From the NCBI RefSeq assembly GCF_008000895.1, contig NZ_CP042823.1, positions 5,726,501 through 5,790,500 of the forward strand: a stretch of 64,000 nt of DNA, written 5' to 3'. A program made the position numbers and the translations under genes. The stretch comes from Methylobacterium sp. WL1. Its GTDB lineage: Bacteria > Pseudomonadota > Alphaproteobacteria > Rhizobiales > Beijerinckiaceae. Positions 21,343 through 28,137 of this stretch are shown here, in pieces. Position 1 is the first letter of the stretch. The number at the start of each line of letters is the position of its first letter. Below the pieces are notes generated by a model. The model did not search any database. It saw only the letters and a program-made list of their open reading frames with translations, and had not been told where the DNA came from.

Positions 21343-22263
21343 TCAGGCTGGCACGTAGGTCGCATCAAGCCGCGGCGGCCCGTCGCAGGCGACCAGCCCG
21401 CGCCCGACCAGATCCTCGAGATGGGCGAACACCGACAGGGCGGCCGCGCCCCGCAGCCGCGGATCGAGCCCCTGGTAGATCGCCGCCACCACCTCCGGGA
21501 TGCGCGTGTCCCCGGCGACCAGCCGGGCCCGGATCGCCGCCTCCCGCTGGCGACGGTGGCCGATCAGGCAGCGGACGAGCCGCGCGGGCTCGCGGACCGG
21601 GCCGCCATGGCCGGGCCAGTAGATCGTCTCGCCGCGCCCGCGCAGCTTCTCCAGAGAGGCCATGTAGGCCCGCATCTCCCCGTCCGGGGGGGCGACGATC
21701 GTGGTGTTCCAGGCCATGACGTGGTCGCCCGAGAACAGGGCTTCCGCCTCGGGCAGCGCGAAGGCGAGGTGGTTCATCGTGTGGCCGGGGGTCTCCACGG
21801 CCACGAGGGTCCAGCCGGGACCGGATACGGCGTCGCCCTCCACCAGGATGCGCACCGGCGCGTGCGCCGCGTCCGAGCTGGCATCGAGCATCGGCGCCTC
21901 GCCCTCCGCCAGGGCGCGGGCGGCCCGGTGCGGGCCGCAGCCGACGATCGGCGCCGCGGTCCGGGCGGCCAGCAGGCGGGCGCCCGGCGAATGATCGCGA
22001 TGGGTGTGGGTCACCACGATCGCCTCGACGCGCTCGGGGCCGAGGTCGTCCAGGAGCGCCGCGATGTGGCTGGGATCGTCAGGGCCGGGATCGATCACCG
22101 CCACGCGATCCTGGCCCACCACGTAGGTGCAGGTGCCGGTTGCCGTGAAGGGGCCGCCGTTCGGGGCGATCCGCCGCCGGATCAGCGGGGCTACGCGCTC
22201 CATGCGCCCGCTTTCGGGCAGGGACCGCTCGACACGCGGCCCGCTCTCGTCTTCGACCGTCAT
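21343..22263 (-). CDS. MBL-fold metallo-hydrolase (LACTB2-like)
   Basis: A 306-residue metallo-beta-lactamase-fold hydrolase. The metal motif is THTHRDHSPGA (HxHxDH), with further ligands in TPGHTMNH, LFSGDHVM and WPGHGGP. The C-terminal winged-helix-like segment (SVFAHLEDLVGRGLVA) matches the LACTB2/beta-lactamase-like group, whose characterised members are RNases or thioesterase-like hydrolases; the substrate here is unknown. ATG 22263 (MTVEDESGP) is preferred over an upstream in-frame start because the preceding residues are low complexity. It converges with the DUF1499 gene, with 2 nt between stops. Confidence 0.9.
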   Translation of the reverse strand: MTVEDESGPRVERSLPESGRMERVAPLIRRRIAPNGGPFTATGTCTYVVGQDRVAVIDPGPDDPSHIAALLDDLGPERVEAIVVTHTHRDHSPGARLLAARTAAPIVGCGPHRAARALAEGEAPMLDASSDAAHAPVRILVEGDAVSGPGWTLVAVETPGHTMNHLAFALPEAEALFSGDHVMAWNTTIVAPPDGEMRAYMASLEKLRGRGETIYWPGHGGPVREPARLVRCLIGHRRQREAAIRARLVAGDTRIPEVVAAIYQGLDPRLRGAAALSVFAHLEDLVGRGLVACDGPPRLDATYVPA

Positions 22264-22395
22264 CGCCACCCCGTCCCGTGCCGGCGGTGGTTCTACGGCT
22301 GCGCGCGATCGCCGCGCAATCGGGCGCAGCGGCCAGGGGGCTTTCCCTGAGGACAACGGTCCCGGAGGGAGCCGTACCTCAGGGCATGCGGGACG

Positions 22396-22578
22396 TCAGC
22401 CCGCGCGGTGCGAACGCCCGGACCGGACGCGAACGGGGACCGGTACGGGGGCCGGCGCCACGCCGAGCCCAAGTGCGGCCGCGCGCGCCGCGTCGGCGGC
22501 ACCATCGACAATCTCGGTGACACGCGCCGCCAGGGCGGCGAGCTTGGATCGAACGGCTCTCTTTGCAGCTTGCAGCAT
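22396..22578 (-). CDS. Possible 60-residue helical protein
   Basis: A weak candidate. The first 38 residues (MLQAAKRAVRSKLAALAARV…) would form an amphipathic Ala-rich helix, and the rest is Pro/Val/Arg low complexity. There is no strong ribosome site, only a weak GGGAT before the ATG. It lies in the 520-bp gap between the MBL hydrolase and the DUF1328 gene. It may be a chance ORF. Confidence 0.2.
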   Translation of the reverse strand: MLQAAKRAVRSKLAALAARVTEIVDGAADAARAAALGLGVAPAPVPVPVRVRSGRSHRAG

Positions 22579-22703
22579 CTCGGATCCCGGTTCGGACCTA
22601 GTGACCTAACAGCGAACGCGACCGTCTGACTCCCGTTCCGTCACCCAATCGTCGCGGGGCGGTTCGCCAGCGAGACGAAACCGGTGGGCTTTGTCAAGTG
22701 CGC

Positions 22704-22728
22704 GGAACCAGAACCAAACCTTGGCGTT
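22704..22728 (+). promoter_or_regulatory. EcfG-type promoter of DUF1328 gene
   Basis: GGAAC (22704-22708), 16-nt spacer, CGTT (22725-22728): a perfect match to the alphaproteobacterial general stress sigma factor EcfG consensus. It is about 55 nt upstream of the DUF1328 start. Confidence 0.75.
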
Positions 22729-22783
22729 TTGGAGTCCAGAACGACGCGGCCGCCCGCGCCGGACCTTTCAAAGGATACGCACA

Positions 22784-22960
22784 ATGCTCGGTTGGGCCGT
22801 AACTTTCCTCGTCGTGGCTCTGGTCGCCGCTCTGCTCGGTTTCGGTGGTATTGCCGGCACCGCCATGGAAGCTGCCAAGCTTGTGTTCTTCGTGGCGATC
22901 GTCCTGTTCGCGATCTCGGCCGTTGTCGGCCTGATGCGTGGCCGTTCCCCGACGCTTTAA
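22784..22960 (+). CDS. DUF1328 small membrane protein
   Basis: A 58-residue protein with two hydrophobic helices (about residues 4-24 and 32-50). It has the family's core [27 protein letters not shown]1328/YtjA-type proteins are small inner-membrane proteins of unknown function, often stress-induced in alphaproteobacteria. ATG 22784 follows AAAGGA. An EcfG-type promoter upstream and an intrinsic terminator downstream make it a self-contained transcription unit, predicted to belong to the PhyR/EcfG regulon whose regulators are encoded next door. Confidence 0.88.
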   Translation: MLGWAVTFLVVALVAALLGFGGIAGTAMEAAKLVFFVAIVLFAISAVVGLMRGRSPTL

Positions 22961-23008
22961 AGCCATCGTAGAGGCCGGCGCTGGCGCCGGGCTGACGATG
23001 GACTTGGG

Positions 23009-23038
23009 AAAAGCCGCCGTCCCAAACGGCGGCTTTTT
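23009..23038 (+). terminator. Intrinsic terminator of DUF1328 gene
   Basis: AAAAGCCGCCGT with ACGGCGGCTTTT around a 5-nt loop, ending in T5. The A-run on the other side lets it also terminate minus-strand transcripts from nepR. Confidence 0.8.
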
Positions 23039-23127
23039 CATCGCGGCGACATCAGGATCCACAGGGTCCACCGGTGCCGCCCGAGCCTTCCAAGCTCAAG
23101 TCTTCCGTCGCTGAAGACTTCCACCGC

Positions 23128-23412
23128 TCAGGTTTTCTCGCGCTCACCGCCGTCCAGCTTGGCGATGAGTTCGGCAAACCGGTCGGGCACGGGTTGCAGG
23201 GCGACGGTATCGTACATCGCGCGCAACTGAGCGGCGATGCGGTTGCGGGTCTGGTCGCTCAGGCCGCTCCCGTCGGAGCGCGCACCAGCGGATGTCGCGA
23301 TGCCCCGGGAAGCCCCGGATTGGCGCGCTTCGGACGGTGCCGTGGGTTCTGCGGCGGTGCCAGTATATGGATCGCCCGCATTGGGGGCTACATCCTTACC
23401 CTGATCCGCCAT
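23128..23412 (-). CDS. nepR: NepR anti-sigma factor of the general stress response
   Basis: A 94-residue protein. The NepR core lies near residues 54-88 (RIAAQLRAMYDTVALQPVPD then RFAELIAKLD), the two-helix segment that binds the sigma factor EcfG. In unstressed cells NepR sequesters EcfG; phosphorylated PhyR binds NepR and frees the sigma factor. The N-terminal half is disordered, as usual. I chose ATG 23412 (MADQGKDVAP) because AAGGGG lies 8 bases upstream; longer in-frame starts reach into phyR. It is divergent from phyR and has its own EcfG-type promoter, giving negative feedback. No ecfG sigma gene is adjacent. Confidence 0.92.
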   Translation of the reverse strand: MADQGKDVAPNAGDPYTGTAAEPTAPSEARQSGASRGIATSAGARSDGSGLSDQTRNRIAAQLRAMYDTVALQPVPDRFAELIAKLDGGEREKT

Positions 23413-23487
23413 CCACACGCCCCTTATTGCCGAAGTCCGCTGGGCCGCATTGTACTGCGGCTCGACATACGCCATGGCTGCGGCTGC

Positions 23488-23512
23488 AACGCCCGCCCGC
23501 CGGATCGGTTCC
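23488..23512 (-). promoter_or_regulatory. EcfG-type promoter of nepR
   Basis: On the minus strand GGAAC (23512-23508), 16-nt spacer, CGTT (23491-23488). This is a perfect EcfG consensus pointing at nepR, with a leader of about 70 nt. It lies back-to-back with the phyR promoter, 9 bp apart. Confidence 0.75.
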
Positions 23513-23521
23513 GCTGGGGGC

Positions 23522-23546
23522 GGAACGGAGTGCGGGCCGCCGCGTT
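23522..23546 (+). promoter_or_regulatory. EcfG-type promoter of phyR
   Basis: GGAAC (23522-23526), 16-nt spacer, CGTT (23543-23546), a perfect EcfG consensus about 100 nt before phyR. It implies positive autoregulation of the response regulator by the sigma factor it releases. Confidence 0.78.
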
Positions 23547-23645
23547 GGGCGGTAGGCTGCGCAGGATACAAGCCGGCCCCGGCACGGCCTCGGTCGCGGA
23601 TCGAGGCATCGCGGCCGGGCAACACGGCGAGGCACAGGGGATCGA

Positions 23646-24449
23646 ATGTCGACATCGCAACTCGTGGTACAGCACCTGCCGTACCTGCGCCGCTACGCTC
23701 GGGCGCTCACGGGGAGCCAAGTGGCGGGCGACGCCTATGTCGCGGCCACCCTGGAAACCCTCGTCAACGAGCCGGATACGCTCGGCCGCAGCACCAACAT
23801 CAAGGCCGACCTGTTCCGGGTGTTCACCCGGATCTGGAACTCCCTGTCGGTGAACGGACGCAGCGAGCAGGTCCAGCACGACCTCCCCGCCGAAGTCCGC
23901 CTCGGCCAGATCACGCCGCTGCCGCGCCAGGCCTTCCTGCTCTCCTGCCTCGAAGGCTTCTCGGAAGAGGACGCCGCGATCATCCTGGCCGTGGACGTCT
24001 CCGAGGTCCGCGACCTGGTGGACGAGGCCGGCCGCGAGCTCGCCGCCGACATGGCCACCGAGATCCTCATCATCGAGGACGAGCCGCTGATCGCCATGGA
24101 CCTCGAGGCCTTGGTGGAAGGCCTCGGCCACAACGTCATCGGTGTCGCCCGTACCCGCACCGAGGCGATCAAGATCGCCAGCGACGGCAAGCGTCCCGGC
24201 CTGATCCTGGCCGACATCCAGCTCGCCGACGGCTCCTCGGGCCTTGACGCGGTGAACGACCTGCTGAAAACCTTCGAAGTGCCGGTGATCTTCATCACCG
24301 CCTATCCGGAGCGCTTCCTTACGGGTGAGCGGCCCGAGCCGGCCTTCCTCATCGCCAAGCCGTTCCAGCCGGCGAACGTCTCCGCGGTGATCAGCCAGGC
24401 GCTGTTCTTCCAGCAGACGGCGCGCCGCCGGGAAGCCAAGTCGGCGTGA
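23646..24449 (+). CDS. phyR: PhyR, general stress response regulator
   Basis: A 267-residue protein with the inverted PhyR layout. An N-terminal EcfG-like sigma-mimic domain (about 1-130, with GFSEEDAAIILAVDVSEV resembling sigma region 4) is followed by a C-terminal receiver domain (about 138-255). The receiver has acidic residues IIEDEPLIAMD, phosphoacceptor Asp190 (LILADIQLADG), the conserved Thr/Tyr region FITAYPERF and Lys in AKPFQP. When phosphorylated by HWE/HisKA2 kinases, PhyR binds NepR by sigma mimicry and releases EcfG, switching on genes for heat, desiccation, UV and oxidative tolerance. The residue number of the acceptor matches the M. extorquens protein. It has its own EcfG promoter and an intrinsic terminator. 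Confidence 0.97.
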   Translation: MSTSQLVVQHLPYLRRYARALTGSQVAGDAYVAATLETLVNEPDTLGRSTNIKADLFRVFTRIWNSLSVNGRSEQVQHDLPAEVRLGQITPLPRQAFLLSCLEGFSEEDAAIILAVDVSEVRDLVDEAGRELAADMATEILIIEDEPLIAMDLEALVEGLGHNVIGVARTRTEAIKIASDGKRPGLILADIQLADGSSGLDAVNDLLKTFEVPVIFITAYPERFLTGERPEPAFLIAKPFQPANVSAVISQALFFQQTARRREAKSA

Positions 24450-24528
24450 CCACGAAAGTCGGTTCTCTGCAGTAACCGGGGGCGGTCCGCCGTCTCCGGG
24501 CTCGGCCCGAAGGACTGTCCCGAACAAG

Positions 24529-24552
24529 CCCCGGCGAAAGCCGGGGTTTTTG
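24529..24552 (+). terminator. Intrinsic terminator of phyR
   Basis: CCCCGGC-GAAA-GCCGGGG followed by TTTTTG, 80 nt after the phyR stop. Confidence 0.85.
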
Positions 24553-24591
24553 TTTGCAGTGTCCCTCGCGATGCCCCTGACCTGCGGCGCG

Positions 24592-24683
24592 CAAAAAAAC
24601 GGGCTGGAGATGGCTCCAGCCCGTCGAAGAGGTTCCGGCCGATGCACAAGGGGAATGCGGGGAGGACCAGGTGGCCGGGTGTC
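24592..24683 (-). ncRNA. Candidate EcfG-controlled small RNA, GsrN-like layout
   Basis: A ~90-nt minus-strand unit between an EcfG-type promoter (24713-24689) and an intrinsic terminator. The terminator is GGGCTGGAG-CCAT-CTCCAGCCC (24622-24601) followed by an uninterrupted T run. The 5' part can form a stem CCGGCC (24678-24673) with GGCCGG (24640-24635). This encloses a 32-nt loop with two C-rich, anti-Shine-Dalgarno-like stretches (TCCTCCCC and ATTCCCCTT). A 5' C-rich loop plus 3' terminator hairpin, under stress-sigma control, is the layout of Caulobacter GsrN. I see no ribosome site or sensible ORF; the in-frame ORF runs through the terminator. Convergent with phyR. Not a family I can name by sequence. 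Confidence 0.55.
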
Positions 24684-24688
24684 GTGAG

Positions 24689-24713
24689 AACGAGCGCCGG
24701 GCCGGGAGGTTCC
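24689..24713 (-). promoter_or_regulatory. EcfG-type promoter of the candidate sRNA
   Basis: Minus-strand GGAAC (24713-24709), 16-nt spacer, CGTT (24692-24689), a perfect consensus. No protein-coding start with a ribosome site follows, but a terminator does within 100 nt. Confidence 0.65.
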
Positions 24714-24844
24714 GGACAATGCGCTTTTTAAGCGAGCGTGACTTTTTCCGCACAGGGGACGGTTGTGGATGACGCCGGTGCGCCGTCGCACCAACGGCTT
24801 GAACGCGAACGAATACTCAGTGCCCACAGGGACGGGATAGTTGT

Positions 24845-24869
24845 GGAACCTGCAATTGCACGCCGCGTT
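24845..24869 (+). promoter_or_regulatory. EcfG-type promoter of the small exported protein gene
   Basis: GGAAC (24845-24849), 16-nt spacer, CGTT (24866-24869), perfect consensus, about 42 nt upstream of ATG 24911. Confidence 0.72.
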
Positions 24870-24910
24870 GTGGAAACATCCTGTCAAGCTCTCATGATGA
24901 GGTCGGGGCG

Positions 24911-25285
24911 ATGCTGCGGTCGGGTTTCATTCTGGGCGTGAGTGCTCCCGCGGCTCTTCTCACCGTGCTGATTCAGCCGGTGGTGCGTGAGACCGCCGAC
25001 CGCTGGACGCCGCCGGTGCTGACCGCGGCGGCCGCCGTTCAGGCGCCGCTTCCCGGCATGCGCCCGGCCTCCCTGGCTCTCAGCCCGACTCGGGTCGCCG
25101 GGGTACAGCGCGTCGACAGCCGTTCGGGCTCGGTCGCCGAGGAGGGGCAGGAAATCGGCATCCGGCCGCTCCTGAAGCAGCCGCAGCAGCCGCGCCGTCT
25201 GGTCCGCGAGGGGTGCGAGACCGCGCTCAGCTCCCTGGTCGGACCCGAGGCCCGCCGCATGATTCCGGGTCGCTGCATTTCCTGA
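24911..25285 (+). CDS. Small exported protein of the stress regulon
   Basis: A 124-residue protein not recognised as a known family. The N-terminus MLRSGFILGVSAPAALLTVLIQPVV is a signal peptide or anchor. The mature part is Pro/Arg-rich and ends with two cysteines (CETALSSLV … GRC) that could form one disulfide in the periplasm. The EcfG-type promoter 42 nt upstream makes it a predicted member of the general stress response, encoded beside its regulators. A long hairpin terminator follows. The coding frame is supported by the promoter spacing and terminator rather than by homology. Confidence 0.65.
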   Translation: MLRSGFILGVSAPAALLTVLIQPVVRETADRWTPPVLTAAAAVQAPLPGMRPASLALSPTRVAGVQRVDSRSGSVAEEGQEIGIRPLLKQPQQPRRLVREGCETALSSLVGPEARRMIPGRCIS

Positions 25286-25304
25286 TAGCCCGGCTGGTCC
25301 TCTT

Positions 25305-25353
25305 CCAGACACCAGAAAGCCCCGTCCGTCCGGCGGGGCTTTCTGGTGTCTGG
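25305..25353. terminator. Long hairpin, likely bidirectional terminator
   Basis: A perfect 20-bp stem: CCAGACACCAGAAAGCCCCG (25305-25324) and its complement (25334-25353), with a 9-nt loop. It starts 20 nt after the exported-protein stop. The inner AGAAAGC/GCTTTCT gives short A and T tracts within the stem. Confidence 0.65.
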
Positions 25354-25392
25354 GCCGCAGTGTGAGTTCCCGCGATGACGTGAGCCGGTCGG

Positions 25393-25433
25393 TCAAAAAA
25401 AGACGGCGCCGGTCCAGGGGACACGGCGCCGTT
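25393..25433 (-). terminator. Intrinsic terminator of the KGG-motif gene
   Basis: On the minus strand ACGGCGCCG … CGGCGCCGT followed by CTTTTTTTG. A strong terminator 25 nt past the stop of the 62-residue stress protein. Confidence 0.8.
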
Positions 25434-25457
25434 ACGCGACTCGTTCGGTCCGGTGCG

Positions 25458-25646
25458 TCACTCGGCGCGGCCGGTCCCCGTGGACTGCCCACCCTTGCGA
25501 CCGGCCGTCGAGGCCAGTTCGCGGTCCTGCGAGAAGGAGCGCTTCTCGGCCGGCACGCTGCGTCCGCCCTTGCTGGCGATCTCGCGCTGCCGCGACAGGT
25601 CCATCGAGGCAAAGCCCCGCTTCGAGGTTGAATTTCCGGATGCCAT
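25458..25646 (-). CDS. KGG-motif general stress protein (GsiB/ConB10-like)
   Basis: A 62-residue hydrophilic protein with the stress-protein signature GFASMDLSRQREIASKGGRS and a second KGG near the end (STAGRKGGQS). Such short, charged, LEA-like repeats are typical of desiccation and osmotic stress proteins (YciG/GsiB group) and are thought to protect macromolecules in the cytoplasm. ATG 25646 is fixed by GAGGAGG 6 nt upstream; an in-frame upstream ATG adds 12 residues. A near-consensus EcfG promoter (GGAAC-N16-GGTT) lies upstream and a strong terminator downstream, in line with membership in the stress island. Confidence 0.85.
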   Translation of the reverse strand: MASGNSTSKRGFASMDLSRQREIASKGGRSVPAEKRSFSQDRELASTAGRKGGQSTGTGRAE

Positions 25647-25680
25647 CAGTTCCTCCTCAGGCTTCGCTTCACCCCGCAAC

Positions 25681-25705
25681 AACCTTCAGCAATAACCAAG
25701 GTTCC
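25681..25705 (-). promoter_or_regulatory. Near-consensus EcfG promoter of KGG gene
   Basis: Minus-strand GGAAC (25705-25701), 16-nt spacer, GGTT (25684-25681). One mismatch to CGTT in the -10 and about 35 nt upstream of the ATG. Confidence 0.45.
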
Positions 25706-25896
25706 TGTCATGAGACGTGGTCAAGTTTGGCAAAGCTAAGCTTGGCGGCAACCGCGGGCTGAGTGCGGCGTTGGTCCCCGGTTGATCTGCGCGTTTCTCC
25801 GCAGGCGCCCGCTGCCGACCGGCCCAAGGCCGGCCTACTCTCGCGCGGCCGCGCCCGGATCCCGCGATGCAGGCTCATGAAGAGAGGTTTCCGCCA

Positions 25897-26103
25897 GTGA
25901 CGAACCGCAACATGGTCAAGGACGCGGCCGGATCCGAGCCGGCCGTGAAGCCGAATACGCCGCCGCTCCCGCCGATGCCGGCCCCTGAGGATTCGCCGAC
26001 GCCGACCACCCGCGAGGAGCCGATCGATTCGCCGCACCTCAACGCCAGCCTGAAGCGTGAGGCGCCGGCACCGGGCGAGCAGGGGCTTTCGACGAAGCGC
26101 TGA
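25897..26103 (+). CDS. Small proline-rich hydrophilic protein
   Basis: A 68-residue protein, unrecognised. It is dominated by Pro, Glu and Thr (PNTPPLPPMPAPEDSPTPTT) and predicted to be disordered and soluble. GTG 25897 is preferred because AGAGAGG lies 9 nt upstream; an in-frame ATG at 25867 would include the ribosome site in the coding region. It converges on the SCO-like gene, 11 nt apart. Position next to the stress island suggests, but does not show, a stress role. Confidence 0.5.
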   Translation: MTNRNMVKDAAGSEPAVKPNTPPLPPMPAPEDSPTPTTREEPIDSPHLNASLKREAPAPGEQGLSTKR

Positions 26104-26114
26104 GGCGCCGCCCG

Positions 26115-26954
26115 TCAGCCGGGCCCCGCCCGCGTCCTGCGAGACAGGCCGAACACCAGCAGGCCGATCCCCAAGATCGTGGCAAGGCCGGCCACGGTCA
26201 GGATGCGCTGGACCAGCGGCGTGTAGAGGCCGCGTGCGGCATCGTAGCCGTAGCACAGCAGCGCCAGACGGTCGGCCAGGCCGCCGACCCGCCCCTCGCC
26301 GGCCTCCGTCAGGGCGAGCCGGAGGTCCCGGCCGGTCAGCGCCAGGGGCGAGAGCACCCGCGCCACCCGGCCGTCGCCGGTCAGCAGCATCGCGGCGGCG
26401 GGATGGGCGAAGCTGTCGGTCCCGGGATCGTAGACGGCCGTGTAACCCAGTGCTCCGGTCAGCCGGGCGAGGGCGGCATCGGTGACGAGCAAGGGCGTGA
26501 CGCCGGCCCCACGCGGTCCGAGCGTCTCGTCCAGCATGCGACGCGCGGCCGCGGCGTCGTCGCGGGGATCGATCCCGACGAGCACCCACGCGTACTGGTC
26601 CGTGGGGAGGCCGGTCGCCACCAACGCATCTGCAGCCATCGACACCATCGGGTCGCAGACGTTCCCGCAGGTGTAATCCACCGGCAACAGGAGGGTGGCG
26701 CGCCCGCCCAGCGCCTCTCCCAGCGTTGTGGTGCGCCCGGTCCGCGCGTCCGTCACCGGTACGGAGAGCGGCGCCTGGGCGCCGGGCGCAGGGGCAGCCG
26801 CCACCCGGGCGAGGTCCGCCTGAACCAGGCGCGCCTGGGCGGTCCCGGGATTCGCCAGGCCAGCGCATGCAATCGTCAGTAGGCTGACGATCAGGTACTG
26901 AACCGTGCGGATTGCGTCGGGCCTGGGACTGGACAAGGGCTTGATGAACCGCAT
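26115..26954 (-). CDS. SCO1/SenC-like copper-chaperone-type thioredoxin-fold protein
   Basis: A 279-residue protein with an N-terminal signal peptide (…YLIVSLLTIACAGLANPGTAQA), a thioredoxin-fold domain with CGNVCDP (SCO CxxxC copper site) and a C-terminal membrane helix (RILTVAGLATILGIGLLVFGL). The SCO histidine ligand may be within DSFAHPAAAMLL. SCO proteins deliver copper to cytochrome oxidase or act as thiol reductases in the periplasm. The C-terminal helix is seen in the subset encoded near cytochrome oxidase genes, but no oxidase genes are here. The start is uncertain; ATG 26954 begins the signal peptide. Confidence 0.82.
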   Translation of the reverse strand: MRFIKPLSSPRPDAIRTVQYLIVSLLTIACAGLANPGTAQARLVQADLARVAAAPAPGAQAPLSVPVTDARTGRTTTLGEALGGRATLLLPVDYTCGNVCDPMVSMAADALVATGLPTDQYAWVLVGIDPRDDAAAARRMLDETLGPRGAGVTPLLVTDAALARLTGALGYTAVYDPGTDSFAHPAAAMLLTGDGRVARVLSPLALTGRDLRLALTEAGEGRVGGLADRLALLCYGYDAARGLYTPLVQRILTVAGLATILGIGLLVFGLSRRTRAGPG

Positions 26955-27033
26955 GGATATGTCGTCGGCCGGTCCGGCCCTCTCAGTACCACCCATGCCC
27001 GCGAGGGCGTGACACCCGTCGCGGAGCCAGTGC

Positions 27034-27477
27034 ATGACCCTCGACACCGAGGTTTCCTCCCTGCGGCAGGTGCCGCTGTTCCGCGAGGTGGAGCCGGCCC
27101 GCCTGAAGCTTCTGGCCTTCACCAGCGAGCGCGTGCATTTCGAGCCGGGCCAACGCTTCTTCGCTCGGGGCGACGTGGCCGACGCCGCCTACGTGATCCT
27201 CATGGGCAGCGCCGAGGTGAGCATCGACGGGCCGGCCGGCCCGGTCCGGCTGGCGCTGCTCGGGCAGGACGCCCTGGTCGGCGAGATGGGCATCCTGGCC
27301 GACCAGCCCCGCTCCGCCACGGTGACGGCGGAGACGGCGGTGACGGCGTTGCGGATCGACCGCGGCGTGTTCCTGGAGCTGCTGGCGCAGTTTCCCCAGA
27401 TCAGCATTGCGCTGATGCGGGTGCTGGCGCTGCGGCTGGAGCAGACCAACCAGGCGCTCGCTGAGAGTCGGGGCTGA
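27034..27477 (+). CDS. Stand-alone cyclic nucleotide-binding domain protein
   Basis: A 147-residue protein consisting of one CRP-type cNMP-binding beta-barrel. It begins RQVPLFREVEPARLKLLAF, with the phosphate-binding cassette at LVGEMGILADQPRSATVTAET (the Glu of GEM and Arg of RSAT are the usual ligands) and the C-terminal helix. No helix-turn-helix follows, so it is not a transcription factor. It may be a cytoplasmic sensor or partner for another protein. It is divergent from the SCO-like gene and converges with the VOC gene, 2 nt between stops. Confidence 0.88.
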   Translation: MTLDTEVSSLRQVPLFREVEPARLKLLAFTSERVHFEPGQRFFARGDVADAAYVILMGSAEVSIDGPAGPVRLALLGQDALVGEMGILADQPRSATVTAETAVTALRIDRGVFLELLAQFPQISIALMRVLALRLEQTNQALAESRG

Positions 27478-27479
27478 CC

Positions 27480-27923
27480 TCACGCGGTCGGATAGGTGAT
27501 GAATTCCAGGAGCGAGCCGTCCGGGTCGCGGAAGTAGACGCTGAGGCCGAGGCCTGCCGCGCCGTGACGCTCGACCGGGCCCAGCTCCACCGGCACGCCG
27601 GCCGCCTCGAGATGCGCCATCGCGGCCTCGATCGTGCCCGACCAGCGGAAGCACAGATCGCTGTTCCCCGGGAGCACGGGTTGCGCCGCCACCGGCTCCG
27701 CCTTCACGCCCGGCCCGTGGCAATTGAGCTGCACGCCGCCGAACCGGTAGGCGAAGCCGCTCCCGCGCTCGATCACCTCGGCGCCGACCACGTCGCGGTA
27801 GAAGGCGTTGGACCGCGACCAGTCGGTGACGTGGATCACGCAATGGTCGAGGTGGATGGCCGGGCGCAGAAGGTCCCCGGGGACGACCGCCGCGTCGGTC
27901 GCAAGCGTCTCGGTCTCGGCCAT
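27480..27923 (-). CDS. VOC-superfamily (glyoxalase-like) protein
   Basis: A 147-residue vicinal oxygen chelate protein. Paired beta-alpha-beta-beta-beta modules are visible: LDHCVIHVTDWSRSNAFYRDVVGA and the C-terminal GLSVYFRDPDGSLLEFITYP. Metal ligands are the His in LDHCVIHV and the Glu of LLEF. Members include glyoxalases, dioxygenases and antibiotic-resistance proteins; the substrate is not evident. The N-terminal 20 residues are a variable lead. Confidence 0.88.
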   Translation of the reverse strand: MAETETLATDAAVVPGDLLRPAIHLDHCVIHVTDWSRSNAFYRDVVGAEVIERGSGFAYRFGGVQLNCHGPGVKAEPVAAQPVLPGNSDLCFRWSGTIEAAMAHLEAAGVPVELGPVERHGAAGLGLSVYFRDPDGSLLEFITYPTA

Positions 27924-28137
27924 GTCGTGCCTCCGCGGATGCCGGATCTCGGGGGCGCCGTCGTCGCCCAGGAACCGGCAGCGACCGTTTGAAGGCCGTA
28001 CCGGTCCGCGATCTTCCGCGCCGAATTAGGGCGCAACCATGGCCGTGGCAGTGGGCGCTCGCGCGTCCGTGCGGCGCAAAAGCTACATCGTCGCAGACGG
28101 GGAGACGGTAGGCATAGCGCCCTGGACCGTATCCCGC

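Noticed and set aside
24302..24649. 115-codon minus ORF covering the candidate sRNA
   Set aside because: It runs through the sRNA terminator and antisense to phyR, with no RBS and no family.
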